Shown here piece by piece: positions 44,514-53,627 of a DNA stretch of 64,000 nt; within the stretch, counting starts at the first letter, position 1; the number at the start of each line of letters is the position of its first letter. This DNA is from Nocardia crassostreae (GTDB taxonomy: Bacteria > Actinomycetota > Actinomycetes > Mycobacteriales > Mycobacteriaceae), in contig NZ_BDCH01000012.1 in the NCBI RefSeq assembly GCF_001613405.1, forward strand, positions 372,001 through 436,000, given 5' to 3'. Both the position numbers and the translations under genes were made by a program. The notes beneath the pieces were generated by a model. The model saw only the letters and a program-made list of their open reading frames with translations. It did not search any database and had not been told where the DNA came from.

Positions 44514-45605
44514 ATGGCGAACAACGGCAATGATGCCGGGTCGACGGATGCGGTCATCCTGGTCGGGGGCCAGGGCACCCGCCTGCGTCCGCTGACCCTG
44601 TCCGCCCCCAAGCCGATGCTGCCCACGGCCGGACTGCCGTTCCTGCAGCATCTGCTGGCGCGCATAGCCGACGCCGGTATCGGACACGTCGTCCTGGGCA
44701 CCTCCTACAAGGCGGAGGTGTTCGAGGACCACTTCGGCGACGGCTCCGAACTCGGTCTCGAGATCGACTACGTCTTCGAGAACCAGCCGCTGGGCACCGG
44801 CGGGGGCATTCGCAATGTGCTGCCCAAGCTGCGCGCCGACACCGTCATGGTGTTCAACGGCGATGTGCTCGGCGGCACCGATCTGGGCGCGGTGCTGGAG
44901 ACCCACCACACCTCCAATGCCGATGTCACCCTGCACCTGGTGCGGGTGAGCGATCCGCGCGCCTTCGGCTGCGTGCCCACCGACGAGACCGGCAAGGTCA
45001 CCGCGTTCCTGGAGAAGACCCAGGATCCGCCGACCGATCAGATCAATGCGGGTTGCTACGTCTTCCGCCGCGAATACATCGAGAAGATTCCGGCGGGCCG
45101 TCCGGTGTCGGTGGAGCGGGAGGTCTTCCCGGCGCTGCTGACCGAGGGCGCGCACATCCAGGGCCATGTCGACACCTCCTACTGGCGCGATATGGGCACC
45201 CCGGAGGATTTCGTGCGCGGCTCCGCGGATCTGGTGCGCGGTATCGCCCCCTCGCCCGCGCTGCCGGGTCAGCGGGGTGAATCGCTGGTGCACAATGGCG
45301 CCGGTGTCGCCCCGGGCGCGCTGCTCATCGGGGGCACCGTGGTCGGCCGCGGCGCCGAGGTCGGCGCGGGAGCGCGGCTCGACGGCGCGATCCTCTTCGA
45401 CGGTGCGGTGGTGGAAGCCGGTGCGACCGTGGAACGTTCGATCATCGGCTTCGGTGCCAAGATCGGCCCGCGCGCCCTGGTGCGCGATGCCGTGATCGGT
45501 GACGGCGCGGAGGTCGGGGCGCGTTGCGAACTACTACGCGGTGCACGGGTGTGGCCGGGAGTGAATATCCCGGACGGCGGCATCCGCTTCTCCACCGACG
45601 TATAG
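44514..45605 (+). CDS. manC: Mannose-1-phosphate guanylyltransferase
   Basis: The 363-residue nucleotidyltransferase makes GDP-mannose from mannose-1-phosphate and GTP (Rv3264c type, named manB in M. tuberculosis). The signature AVILVGGQGTRLRPLT with KPMLPTAG is at the N-terminus, FNGDVLGG carries the metal-binding Asp, and the C-terminal third is a left-handed beta-helix of hexapeptide repeats (ALLIGGTVVGRGAEVGAGA, IIGFGAKIGPRAL). ATG 44514 follows AGGGGAG. It stands 22 bases after wbbL; GDP-mannose feeds LAM and PIM synthesis. A long hairpin follows the TAG stop. Confidence 0.9.
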   Translation: MANNGNDAGSTDAVILVGGQGTRLRPLTLSAPKPMLPTAGLPFLQHLLARIADAGIGHVVLGTSYKAEVFEDHFGDGSELGLEIDYVFENQPLGTGGGIRNVLPKLRADTVMVFNGDVLGGTDLGAVLETHHTSNADVTLHLVRVSDPRAFGCVPTDETGKVTAFLEKTQDPPTDQINAGCYVFRREYIEKIPAGRPVSVEREVFPALLTEGAHIQGHVDTSYWRDMGTPEDFVRGSADLVRGIAPSPALPGQRGESLVHNGAGVAPGALLIGGTVVGRGAEVGAGARLDGAILFDGAVVEAGATVERSIIGFGAKIGPRALVRDAVIGDGAEVGARCELLRGARVWPGVNIPDGGIRFSTDV

Positions 45606-45622
45606 AACAGCTGCCGCACAAT

Positions 45623-45657
45623 GCAATCGGCCGCTCGCACTGCGAGCGGCCGATTGC
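45623..45657. terminator. Bidirectional terminator after manC
   Basis: Arms of 17 bases (45623-45639 and 45641-45657) are perfectly complementary around a single base, so the real loop is about 5 bases. GTTTC follows. It lies between convergent genes, 18 bases after manC and 16 bases from the end of the secreted-protein gene. It is the strongest hairpin in the window. Confidence 0.88.
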
Positions 45658-45672
45658 GTTTCGACGGTCGGG

Positions 45673-46179
45673 CTAGCCGAACGAGGCGGCGAGCACCGGG
45701 ACATTCAGCTGGCGAGCGGTGCCCTCCATGCACGGGCCGAACACCGCGCCGGAATCGGGTCCGGCCTGGGTGATGGTCACGGCTCCGCCATCCGCGATGG
45801 GCACAGTCTTGGTCGAGGACGGCGGGGTCGGGCCGCCCGCCACGTGGTACGGGCCGGAAACGCTGTGGGTTTGACCATTGCCCCAGATGAGCTGGCCGTT
45901 GAAGTTGCCGTTCACATCGAAGCAACTGCCGTCGCCCTGGAAATCTCCGACGAACTTGGCGGTTTGACCGGGTGTTCCAGTGCAACCGGTCAGCTGTCCA
46001 TCGACCTGTGCGGTGATCGGCCCCGCATTCATACTGATGGGGCTGGTGTTCATATTGAGTTGACCACCTGAGCAGGATCCTTGGATCGGCGCGGCCTGCG
46101 CCGGTCCGGCGGCAATGATCGCGGGGGCGAACAGCGCGCCCAGGGCGAGGGCGGCGGCTGCGGATTTTCGCACTGACAT
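45673..46179 (-). CDS. Small secreted protein, unknown function
   Basis: The 168-residue product has a Sec signal peptide (MSVRKSAAAALALGALF, cleavage near AQAAPIQG) and a mature domain with six Cys in pairs, likely beta-rich (GGQLNMNTSPISMNAGP, LIWGNGQTHSVSGPYHV). ATG 46179 follows AAAGG at 6-base spacing. Similar small secreted Cys-containing proteins are common in Nocardia and Mycobacterium; none has a clear role known to me. The stop is TAG. Confidence 0.75.
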   Translation of the reverse strand: MSVRKSAAAALALGALFAPAIIAAGPAQAAPIQGSCSGGQLNMNTSPISMNAGPITAQVDGQLTGCTGTPGQTAKFVGDFQGDGSCFDVNGNFNGQLIWGNGQTHSVSGPYHVAGGPTPPSSTKTVPIADGGAVTITQAGPDSGAVFGPCMEGTARQLNVPVLAASFG

Positions 46180-46272
46180 TGCGGGCCTTTCCCTTTCGTC
46201 GATTCGGGTAACTCGTTGTCACGCCGTGCGAGAAAGTGCTGGTAAAGCCACGTGCAGATCAGTGATTCTAGA

Positions 46273-46491
46273 TCAGGAAGCCCACTTCTCCGGGTTCAGG
46301 TGGTACTGCACCAGGGCCGTGGCGTGGCCGTGCCCCAAGCCGTGGTCGGTCTTGAGCAGGTTGACCAGATCCTTGTGGCCGGTCACGCCGGTCTCCCGGA
46401 GCACGGCGAACCACTCGTCGATGGTCCGGCCGTACTTGGCCTCGATGGAGGGGAAGTAGGAAGCGGGGCCGTGCGGCTTGGCGGTCGCCAT
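46273..46491 (-). CDS. DUF4287 domain protein
   Basis: The 72-residue product matches DUF4287: PASYFPSIEAKYGRTIDEW near the start, then TGHKDLVNLLKTDHGLGHGHATAL and QYHLNPEKW. The family is small, cytoplasmic and of unknown function, sometimes fused to DUF5655. ATG 46491 is preceded by AAGGAG at 6-base spacing, the best ribosome site in this part. About 75 bases separate it from the DUF4267 membrane gene on the same strand. Confidence 0.88.
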   Translation of the reverse strand: MATAKPHGPASYFPSIEAKYGRTIDEWFAVLRETGVTGHKDLVNLLKTDHGLGHGHATALVQYHLNPEKWAS

Positions 46492-46567
46492 GGGGATCTC
46501 CTTGGTCCGTGTGGTGTCGAACTGGAGACGGCCGACCCCGCCGGAACTCATCGCGCTGTGACGGGGG

Positions 46568-46987
46568 TCACGGATGCGGTGGGGCGGTGGATCCCGCTGT
46601 GGCAGCGCGGCCTTCGCGCACCAGGAGCAGGCCGGTCACGGCGACGAACACCGCGGTCAGTCCGTGGATGCCGAAGGCAGCCGCGGTGGAGCCGTCCCAG
46701 CGCAGCACGGTCAGCATGTCGCCGATCGGGACCAGGGCGAGAACCAGCGTCATGATGCCCAGCGCGAACCGCTGTCGCGCGGCCAGCAGGGAAAGGATGA
46801 GCAGGCCGGAGACGGTGTCGCGCACGCCCTTCAGGTTCATGAAGGCTTCGGCCTCGCCGCTCGGCCTGGCGGGCAGCCCGAAATCGGGGGCGATGGACTG
46901 CGGAGCGAGCAGGTAGCTGATGCCGATGTAGAGGATGAAGGCCGCGCCGATGAGGGAGAAGACGGTGGCGATTCGGGAGAGGTTCAT
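46568..46987 (-). CDS. Four-helix membrane protein, DUF4267-like
   Basis: The 139-residue product has four predicted membrane segments (IATVFSLIGAAFILYIGISYL, TVSGLLILSLLAARQ, FALGIMTLVLALVPIGDML, HGLTAVFVAVTGLLLV) and the DUF4267 pattern around FMNLKGVRDTVSGLL. ATG 46987 follows GGAG at 9-base spacing. It is divergent from a TetR-type regulator gene with operator-like boxes between, so that regulator probably controls it. Substrate unknown; relatives lie beside TetR genes in many actinobacteria. Confidence 0.8.
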   Translation of the reverse strand: MNLSRIATVFSLIGAAFILYIGISYLLAPQSIAPDFGLPARPSGEAEAFMNLKGVRDTVSGLLILSLLAARQRFALGIMTLVLALVPIGDMLTVLRWDGSTAAAFGIHGLTAVFVAVTGLLLVREGRAATAGSTAPPHP

Positions 46988-47006
46988 GAGACTGTGCTCC
47001 AAAATC

Positions 47007-47068
47007 TAGCGCTGCTAACTGATGAAGCAACGCTAACTCATGCACGGGTAGATTGTCTAGCGGTGCTA
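47007..47068. promoter_or_regulatory. Three TAGC-N3-GCTA boxes between the TetR and DUF4267 genes
   Basis: TAGC-gct-GCTA (47007-47017), AAGC-aac-GCTA (47025-47035) and TAGC-ggt-GCTA (47058-47068) are copies of one short inverted repeat in the 91-base divergent gap. The third overlaps the TAAAGT element (47067-47072) that lies exactly 7 bases before the TetR start. The arrangement is typical of an autoregulated TetR repressor. Confidence 0.7.
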
Positions 47069-47078
47069 AAGTATCGGT

Positions 47079-47657
47079 GTGAACCCGATCCAGAACCGTA
47101 AGGAACGCGAACGCGCCGACCGCCACCAGCGCATCATCGACACGGCCCGCGAACTCGCCGAGCCCCAGGGCTGGGACGCGGTGACGGTCCGCCGCCTGGC
47201 CGATCGCATCGAGTACAGCCAGCCCGTGCTCTACAGCCACTTCGCGGGCAAGGATGCCATCGTCTCCGCGGTCGCCCTGGAAGGCGCCGCCGAACTGGCC
47301 GCCGTGACCAGGCAACTGCGGGAGGAGGCGGACAGCCCCGAAGCGGCGGTACGCGCCGTCTCCGAGGGGTACCTGGCGTTCGCCCGCGACAGCGCGGCGC
47401 TCTACGACGCCATGTTCATGCTCCGCACCGATCTGAAGTTCGGGCCGGAGGCGCCGCAGCAGTTGAAGGACGCCTTCTTCGAACTGCTGCAGACCTTCGC
47501 GCCCTTCGCACCGCCCCATGATGTGGAGACCTTCACCGAGGTAGCGTGGAGCGCCCTGCACGGCCTCGCCACCCTGGATCGAGGTGGCCGGTTGCGGCCG
47601 GACTTTCGTGCCCAGCGCCTGGATATTCTGCTCGCGGAGTGGACCGGCCGCGGCTGA
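47079..47657 (+). CDS. TetR-family transcriptional regulator
   Basis: The 192-residue product has an N-terminal TetR helix-turn-helix (RIIDTARELAEPQGWDAVTVRRLADRI, then SQPVLYSHFAGKDAIVSAV) and a ligand-binding helical C-terminus with a TetR_C_33/WHG-like pattern (VAWSALHGLATLDRGGRL). GTG 47079 is exactly 7 bases downstream of TAAAGT, so the mRNA is probably leaderless. The gene most likely represses itself and the divergent DUF4267 gene through the boxes in the gap. The ligand is unknown. Confidence 0.9.
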   Translation: MNPIQNRKERERADRHQRIIDTARELAEPQGWDAVTVRRLADRIEYSQPVLYSHFAGKDAIVSAVALEGAAELAAVTRQLREEADSPEAAVRAVSEGYLAFARDSAALYDAMFMLRTDLKFGPEAPQQLKDAFFELLQTFAPFAPPHDVETFTEVAWSALHGLATLDRGGRLRPDFRAQRLDILLAEWTGRG

Positions 47658-47715
47658 GCCGAACTGCTCGGCGCGTGGTTCGTCACGGTCGGGCCGGTCG
47701 GCCGCCGATCCGGCC

Positions 47716-47721
47716 TAGGCT
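47716..47721 (+). promoter_or_regulatory. -10 element of a leaderless promoter (oxidoreductase)
   Basis: TAGGCT fits TANNNT and its last base is exactly 7 bases before ATG 47728, which would be the transcription start. This favours ATG 47728 over GTG 47722. Confidence 0.6.
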
Positions 47722-47727
47722 GTGATC

Positions 47728-49185
47728 ATGGTTGATGCGGTCGTGGTCGGGTCGGGGCCCAACGGGCTTGCGGCGGCGGTGATCCTGGCGCGCGCCGGGC
47801 TCGAGGTCGAGGTCTACGAGGCCGCCGACGCCCTTGGCGGCGGCTGCCGCACCGCCGAGATCACGCTGCCCGGCTTCCGGCACGACCTGTGCGCGGGCGC
47901 GCACCCCATGGCGGTGGCGTCGCCGTTCTTCCGGGCCTTCGACCTCGGACTGCACGGGGGCGAACTGCTTGCGCCGCAGGTGTCCTACGCGCATCCCCTC
48001 GACGACGGGCACGCCGGGCTGGCCTGGCGCGATCTCGACCACACCGTGGACGGTCTTGGCCGCGACGGCGGGGCCTGGCGCGGATTGTTCGGACCACTGG
48101 CCCGCGAGTGGGAGAGCGTGGTCGGCCTCGGCATGTCCGACCTGCGCCACCCGCCCCTCGATATCGCCACCGGCGTGCGTTTCGCCCGTCGCCTGGTCGA
48201 GCAGTCGACTCCCTTGTGGAACCTGCGTTTTCGCGAGGACATCGCGCCCGCGCTACTGACCGGCGTCGCCGCGCACGCCATTCGCCCGCCGCGCGGCATC
48301 CCGGGCGCGGGCGTCGCCATGCTCCTCGGGACCCTCGCGCACGTGCGCGGCTGGCCCGTTCCGCGCGGCGGCAGCCAGGCCATCATCGATGCTCTCGCCA
48401 CCGACCTGCGCCGCCACGGCGGCAAGATCATGACCGGCCACCGGGTCGACTCCATCGACGAATTCGACGATGTCCGAACGGTTCTGCTGGATCTGGCCCC
48501 CGCTGAATTCCAGCGCATCGCCGCCGATCGCCTGCCGTCCGGCTATGCCGGACAACTCGGCGCATTCCGTTACGGCGGCGCGGCCTGCAAGGTCGACTTC
48601 GCCCTGTCCGGCCCGGTGCCCTGGCGCGCACTCGGCTGCGACCGCGCGGGCACCCTGCACCTGGTCGGCACCCGCGCCGAAGCCGTGGCCGCCGAAAAGG
48701 CCGTGGCCGCAGGCAAACACGCCGAGCGCCCGTTCGTGCTGGCCATCCAGCCCGGCGTGGTGGACCCCACCCGCGCCCCCGCGGGCAAGCACACCTTCTA
48801 TACCTACGCCCACGTCCCCAACGGCTCCACCCGGGACCTGACCGAAGCGATCACCGCCCAGGTCGAACGCTTCGCCCCCGGCTTCCGCGACCTCATCCTC
48901 GCCACCCACGTCCGCACCGCCGCCACCATGCCCGCCCACAACCCCAACTACATCGGCGGCGATATCTCCGCGGGCGCAATGACCTTCCGCCAGACGGTAT
49001 TCCGCCCCGTCCCGCGCTGGAACCCTTACCGCACCCCGCTGCCGGGCGTCTACCTCTGCTCCTCCGCCACCTCCCCGGGCCCCGGCGTCCACGGCATGAA
49101 CGGCCTCTACGCCGCCCGCCACGCCCTCCGCCACGAATTCGGCAACCGCACCGATCTGCTCGACCTGCTCCGCGCGATCTACTGA
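47728..49185 (+). CDS. Phytoene-desaturase-like FAD oxidoreductase
   Basis: The 485-residue product is an FAD-dependent amine-oxidase/phytoene-desaturase-like enzyme. The N-terminal Rossmann motif is VVVGSGPNGLAAAVILARAG with the acidic VEVYEAADALGGGCRT; the C-terminal FAD block is PLPGVYLCSSATSPGPGVHGMNG. Such proteins (PYROXD2-like, M. tuberculosis Rv-type) are distinct from carotenoid genes; no crtB or crtE is nearby, so carotenoid synthesis should not be assumed. The start is fixed by the promoter element 7 bases before. It is encoded alone between TetR and LuxR genes. Confidence 0.88.
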   Translation: MVDAVVVGSGPNGLAAAVILARAGLEVEVYEAADALGGGCRTAEITLPGFRHDLCAGAHPMAVASPFFRAFDLGLHGGELLAPQVSYAHPLDDGHAGLAWRDLDHTVDGLGRDGGAWRGLFGPLAREWESVVGLGMSDLRHPPLDIATGVRFARRLVEQSTPLWNLRFREDIAPALLTGVAAHAIRPPRGIPGAGVAMLLGTLAHVRGWPVPRGGSQAIIDALATDLRRHGGKIMTGHRVDSIDEFDDVRTVLLDLAPAEFQRIAADRLPSGYAGQLGAFRYGGAACKVDFALSGPVPWRALGCDRAGTLHLVGTRAEAVAAEKAVAAGKHAERPFVLAIQPGVVDPTRAPAGKHTFYTYAHVPNGSTRDLTEAITAQVERFAPGFRDLILATHVRTAATMPAHNPNYIGGDISAGAMTFRQTVFRPVPRWNPYRTPLPGVYLCSSATSPGPGVHGMNGLYAARHALRHEFGNRTDLLDLLRAIY

Positions 49186-49365
49186 CGCGCGTGACGCGTG
49201 CGCGGCCATGGGCACCGGGCCGCTTGTGCTGCGAGTGCATGCGATCGTCAGGCGAATCGCCGCCGCAGCGGGATGTCTCGTCCGACAAGGCGGCGGCCGC
49301 ACGGAAGGCCGGGCGGTGTGCGGAACGGGAGGGGCGATCGGGCAGCGGAGGCAGGCGGTTGTGCC

Positions 49366-49371
49366 TAGGCT
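49366..49371 (+). promoter_or_regulatory. -10 element of a leaderless promoter (LuxR regulator)
   Basis: TAGGCT ends exactly 7 bases before ATG 49378, the same geometry as at 47716. It supports that start. Confidence 0.6.
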
Positions 49372-49377
49372 GGCGTC

Positions 49378-52137
49378 ATGCATTCGGGCGAGTCCGTGCT
49401 GGTCGGGCGGGCCACTGAGCTCGCCGCGCTGCGGAAGGCATTGAGCGGGGCGATCGGTGGTCGGCCGCACATGGTGGTCTGCTCGGGCGAGGCGGGCATC
49501 GGCAAGACGCGGCTGCTGACCGAGTTGGCGCGGGATGCGGAGCGGCGGGGTGTGCCGGTGCTGTGGGCGCGCTCGCTGGAATTGTCCGATGCCCCGCCCT
49601 ATTGGCTGTGGCGCCAGGTTCTCGGCGCGACCGCGGGTGACGGACCCGCCGACCGGGCGACACTGTTCGAGCGCATAGTCGACCGGCTGGCCGAGGCCAC
49701 CGATGCCACCGGCGGGCTGCTGGTGGTCGACGATATCCAGTGGGCCGACGAACCGTCGCTGGTCGCGCTGCTGCATGTGGTGCGGTCGTTGCGCGGCAGG
49801 CGATTACTGCTCTGCGCCGCCGAACGGCAGCATGACGAAACACCCGGATGGCGAGCGGTGAAACCCCGGTTGATGTCCGAGGCGGTAGTCGAAAGTCTGA
49901 CGGTGCCGAGCTTTTCGGTCGAGGAGACGAACAGTTATCTCGCGGTCGTCGCGGATCGGGAGGTCGACGCGCAGCTCGCGCGGACGGTGCGTGCGCTGAC
50001 AGGCGGCAATCCCTTCTATATTCGCGAGCTCGGCCGATCGGTGTGGTCCGATCCTGATGCCGGAGTGCCCGCGCTGCCGCCGCGGCTGGTCGATGTCGTG
50101 CGTACCCGGGTGGACGGACTGCCGCCCGGGACGCGGGAATTGCTGTCGGCGGCCGCATTGCTCGGTGAGGAAGTCTCGCTCGCCGTTGCCGCCCGGCTGG
50201 TGGAGCGCCCGATGATGGAGTGCCTGCCCCTGGCCGACGAGGCGATTCGCGCGGCCTTGCTGACGCCGGGCCGCTCTGCGGACCGGGTGACCTTCAGCCA
50301 CGGCATTGTGCGCGCCGCGCTCGCGTCGGCGCTGCCGATGCACAGGCGCGTGCTGCTGCACGACCGCGCCGTGGCGGCGATCGAGGAACTGTGCGCCGGT
50401 GAGCTGGACGCGCATCTGGCCGAATTGGCAAGGCACGCGGGCGAAGCCGCCATTGCCGGGGACCGGGACCGCGCGGCGCGCTGGGCGCGGCGGGCCGCTG
50501 ATCACGCCGCGGCCAGGCTCGCCTACGAGGAGGCGGATCGCCTGTACGGGCAGGCGCTGGGCCACACGCCCGTGGCCGATGCCGCGGATCGGGTGCGATT
50601 ACTGCTCGCCAAGGCCGCGGCGGCCGTGCGCTGCGGCAGGCTGGAGGCGGCGGGCACGGCGTGCGCGGAGGCCTTCGCCGCCGCCCGCCGACTCGGTGAC
50701 GCGGAACTCCTTGCCGAGGCCGCCCTGGTGGTCGAGCCCATCGGTGAACGCGGCTGGGATCGGGAACTGCGCGACCGCTGCGACGACGCCCTGGCCCAGC
50801 TGACCGAAGCGCAGTCGGCGCTGTGCGCACGGGTGCTGGCCCGAAAGGCCGAAACCCTGCTCTATCTGGGCGAGTACGAGGATGTCCGGGAGATCTCGTC
50901 CGCCGCCCTGCGGCATGCCTTCTTTTCGGGCGACCGGGACGCCTTCGCCGCGGCCCTGGCCTCCCGCCAACTCGCGTGCAGCGGAACGGAGTACGTCACC
51001 GAACGGGAGACCCTCGCGACCCGCATGATCGGGGTGGGCCGCGATGCGCGGCGGCCCGCGGTGGAGATGCTCGGCTGGCTGTGGGCGGCCGACGTGCACT
51101 GGCAACGCGGCAGACTCGACGAGGCCGAGCGCGCCGTCGCCGCCCTGGCCTGGTGCGTCGACCGGGTGGGCGGGCCGATGGCGCGCTGGCATCTGCTCGT
51201 GGCGCAGGCCGCCTGCGCCCAGGCGCGCGGCGAATTCGGCACCGCATTACGCCTCAGCGGTGCGGGTTTCGCGCTGTTGTCCCCGCTGGAGCACCCCGCC
51301 GCCTTCGGCACCCACGCATCACTGCTCACCGCGGTCGGCCACCATCACGGCTACACCGAATCCCCCGAGCACCGATTACCGCCGTCCCGCCTCGGCGATA
51401 TTCGCAACGAGTTGTTCGGCTGGATCGGCCCCGCCTTCATGCTGCTCGGTCTCGGTCGGACCGCGTAGGCGGAACAGCTGTACCGCCGCGCGGGCGCACC
51501 CGGGAACTGGACCGTCCCACCGTATTTCGTGCTCGACGCGCTCGCCCTCGGCACGCACCTCGCGGTCGCCCTGAACGCGGTGGACGATATCGAGTACTTC
51601 CGCGACCGGCTCTCCGCATGGCGCGGCCATCACGTCGTCAGTGGCGCGGGCACCTCGACCTATCTCGGACAGATCGAACTCCTGCTCGGCAAATGCGCTG
51701 CCGCCCTTGCGGATCGGGAAACAGCCGAAGCCGACCTCGCGGCCGCCGCCCGCATCTGCGCGGCCATCGGCGCTCCCGCCTTCGCCGTCGAAGCCGATGC
51801 CGAGCGCGCCCTGCTGGCCGCGCGCCACGGCGATGCCGCCGCCGCCCGCGCCCTCGCCGAGCGCATCCTCCCCACCGCGCGCGCCCTGGATATGCCGCCC
51901 TGGATCGAACGCCTCGAAGCCATTATGAAAAGCGAAGCCGCACACTCCCTTTCGCGCCGGGAACGGGAGGTCGCCACCCTGATAGCCGCCGGTCGCACCA
52001 ACCGCGAGATCGCCAAATCCCTGTTCATCGCCGAACGCACCGCCCAGAATCACGTCCAGCACATCCTGTCCAAACTCGGCTACACCAACCGCAGCCAGAT
52101 CGCAGCCTGGGCCGCCCGCGAAGCGGGGCACGAATGA
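49378..52137 (+). pseudogene. LAL-type LuxR regulator with in-frame TAG
   Basis: The frame has 920 codons. The N-terminal AAA/STAND ATPase has Walker A GEAGIGKTRL near residue 37 and Walker B LLVVDDIQWAD. A long TPR-like helical middle follows, and a C-terminal LuxR helix-turn-helix (LSRREREVATLIAAGRTNREIAKSLFIAERTAQNHV, shown in part as REIAKSLFIAERT) at about 858-912. Codon 697 is TAG (51466-51468) in GRTA-stop-AEQLYRRAG, where GAG or CAG would be expected, and the frame is intact for 223 codons after it. If TAG terminates, the regulator loses its DNA-binding domain. LAL proteins are large activators of catabolic or secondary-metabolite operons. Confidence 0.82.
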
Positions 52138-52730
52138 ACAGTGCGACCACCACCCCCGTCTTCGCCCAGATCATCACCACCCCGGAGGTCACGCCCGCTC
52201 GGTACGACGCGGTCAATGTGAGCATCGGCAGCGCGCCCATTGCCGGAAACCTGCTGAGCGCGGCGGGATTCGACGATGCCGCCATGACCACTCTCGACGT
52301 GTGGGACAGCCGCGCCGCCGCCCGTCGTTTCGTCGCCGACCGCCTCATCCCGGCCTTCGAGCGCACCGGAAACATTCCCGAGCCGTACAACAGCGCCGTC
52401 GAATTCGACGGCCGCATGACGGTATCGGCCGCGCCGCCCGCCCGGGTCCACCTCCGGATCTCGAGAATCCCCTGAATCACCGCCGCCGACTACGACCGGG
52501 TGGACGGTGCGGTCGGCACCGCTCCGGTCGACGGCCAGCTGGTCCACATCGCGGGCGTAGCGGCGGGCGCGCTCTACGTCGTCGAGCTGTGGGACGGCCG
52601 GGCGGCCGCCGACCGATTCCTGACCGAGCGTCTCTATCCGGCGTTCGAACGCTCCGGGGTGATACCGGATCCGGACATCATCCTGGTCGAGTTCGGCGCC
52701 CGGATGTCCCCGCTCATGAGTAGCGAATGA
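52134..52730 (+). pseudogene. Two-repeat dimeric-barrel-like protein with in-frame TGA
   Basis: ATG 52134 overlaps the LuxR stop (ATGA). The 199-codon frame encodes two repeats of about 95 residues: TPARYDAVNVSIG...LDVWDSRAAARRFVADRLIPAFERTG and ITAADYDRVDGAVG...VELWDGRAAADRFLTERLYPAFERSG, each resembling a ferredoxin-like alpha/beta (ABM-type) unit. Codon 114, at the junction of the repeats, is TGA (52473-52475). The second half lacks a convincing start of its own. A GGA-to-TGA change is the simplest cause. Alternatively the first half is a complete small protein. Function unknown. Confidence 0.6.
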
Positions 52731-52833
52731 GTACGGGATGAGCACTTCGCTCGATTCGCCTTCCGATTGTTCTTCGTAGCGTCGCAAGCACGCCCCGTTC
52801 GTGGGCCCTTCCTCGTTGAACGGAGAGATCCCG

Positions 52834-53175
52834 ATGAGCTATCCCCTTCCCGGAGAGGCGGCGCGGCACGCCGCACAGCAGGCAGCGGATGCCGCCCGCA
52901 GAGCGACCGACGCCGCCGCGGAGCAGCACCGGCTGTTCCTCAAATGGCACGCGGCGCGGCAGACCGTGCGGCCGGTGCGGCAACCCGTGCGGCCGGTGCA
53001 GCGGCCACCGGTGCGACCGGTGGCGCCGGTCTACCGGGTGACCCGCCCGAGCAGCGCGCCACCGCCCGCGCCCTACCGCCCGTCGCAGGTGACCGATGAC
53101 TCCGATCACGCGGAAATGATCGCCGCCGTGATCATCGGCGTCCTCGTGGTCCTCGTCCTCTGCGCCCTCCTTTGA
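52834..53175 (+). CDS. Tail-anchored small protein, unknown function
   Basis: The 113-residue product has an Ala-rich helix (EAARHAAQQAADAARRATDAAA), a Pro/Val/Arg linker of VRPVRQPVRPV-type repeats, and a C-terminal membrane helix (MIAAVIIGVLVVLVLCALL) ending the protein. ATG 52834 follows GGAGAG at 8-base spacing. The shape is that of a tail-anchored membrane protein with an extended charged stalk. No family recognised. Confidence 0.65.
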   Translation: MSYPLPGEAARHAAQQAADAARRATDAAAEQHRLFLKWHAARQTVRPVRQPVRPVQRPPVRPVAPVYRVTRPSSAPPPAPYRPSQVTDDSDHAEMIAAVIIGVLVVLVLCALL

Positions 53176-53194
53176 TCGGCCGGGGTGTGCGGCG

Positions 53195-53620
53195 ATGAGG
53201 CGAATTCTTGTGGCGGCGACGGCCATCGGGCTGGTCGCTGGCGGCGCGGGCACGGCTGTGGCAGCGGGACCCGAGGGGATCGTATCGGTCACCATGCGCG
53301 GTACGAGTGGCCGGTACGAGGTGTCCTGTAGCGATATCCACACCGAGTTCAAGGTCACGCCGAGTTCCGGGACGATCCAGTGGCACGCGACGGCCCATGA
53401 CATCGACATCAGTTATGCCAGACAGGATCTGCGGCGGGCCGTGTTGCCGGATGTGACCATCTCGCCGTCCTCCGGTCTGCTCGGGCCCGGCGAGAGCACC
53501 GTGGTCCGGGTCGGCGGCTCCGTCGCGAAGCCCGCCAAGCAATTCTGGGTGTGGGTCGTCGCACCGAACAGTGCTGGGGAAGGCGGGGTGGCCATCGGAT
53601 TCACCTGTACCGGTCGGTGA
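53195..53620 (+). CDS. Small secreted protein, unknown function
   Basis: The 141-residue product has a Sec signal peptide (MRRILVAATAIGLVAGGAG, cleavage near AVAAGPEG). The mature domain is beta-rich with two Cys (EVSCSDI and GFTCTGR) that could form one disulfide. ATG 53195 lies 19 bases after the preceding gene. No catalytic motif; family unknown. It converges on a CDF transporter gene with a 7-base gap. Confidence 0.72.
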   Translation: MRRILVAATAIGLVAGGAGTAVAAGPEGIVSVTMRGTSGRYEVSCSDIHTEFKVTPSSGTIQWHATAHDIDISYARQDLRRAVLPDVTISPSSGLLGPGESTVVRVGGSVAKPAKQFWVWVVAPNSAGEGGVAIGFTCTGR

Positions 53621-53627
53621 CCGCGCG

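Noticed and set aside
47728..49185. Carotenoid phytoene desaturase
   Set aside because: Similar fold, but no carotenoid genes nearby and the sequence fits the broader PYROXD2-like group.
52473..52475. TGA as selenocysteine
   Set aside because: No redox-active context and no SECIS-like hairpin directly after; the site is a linker between repeats.
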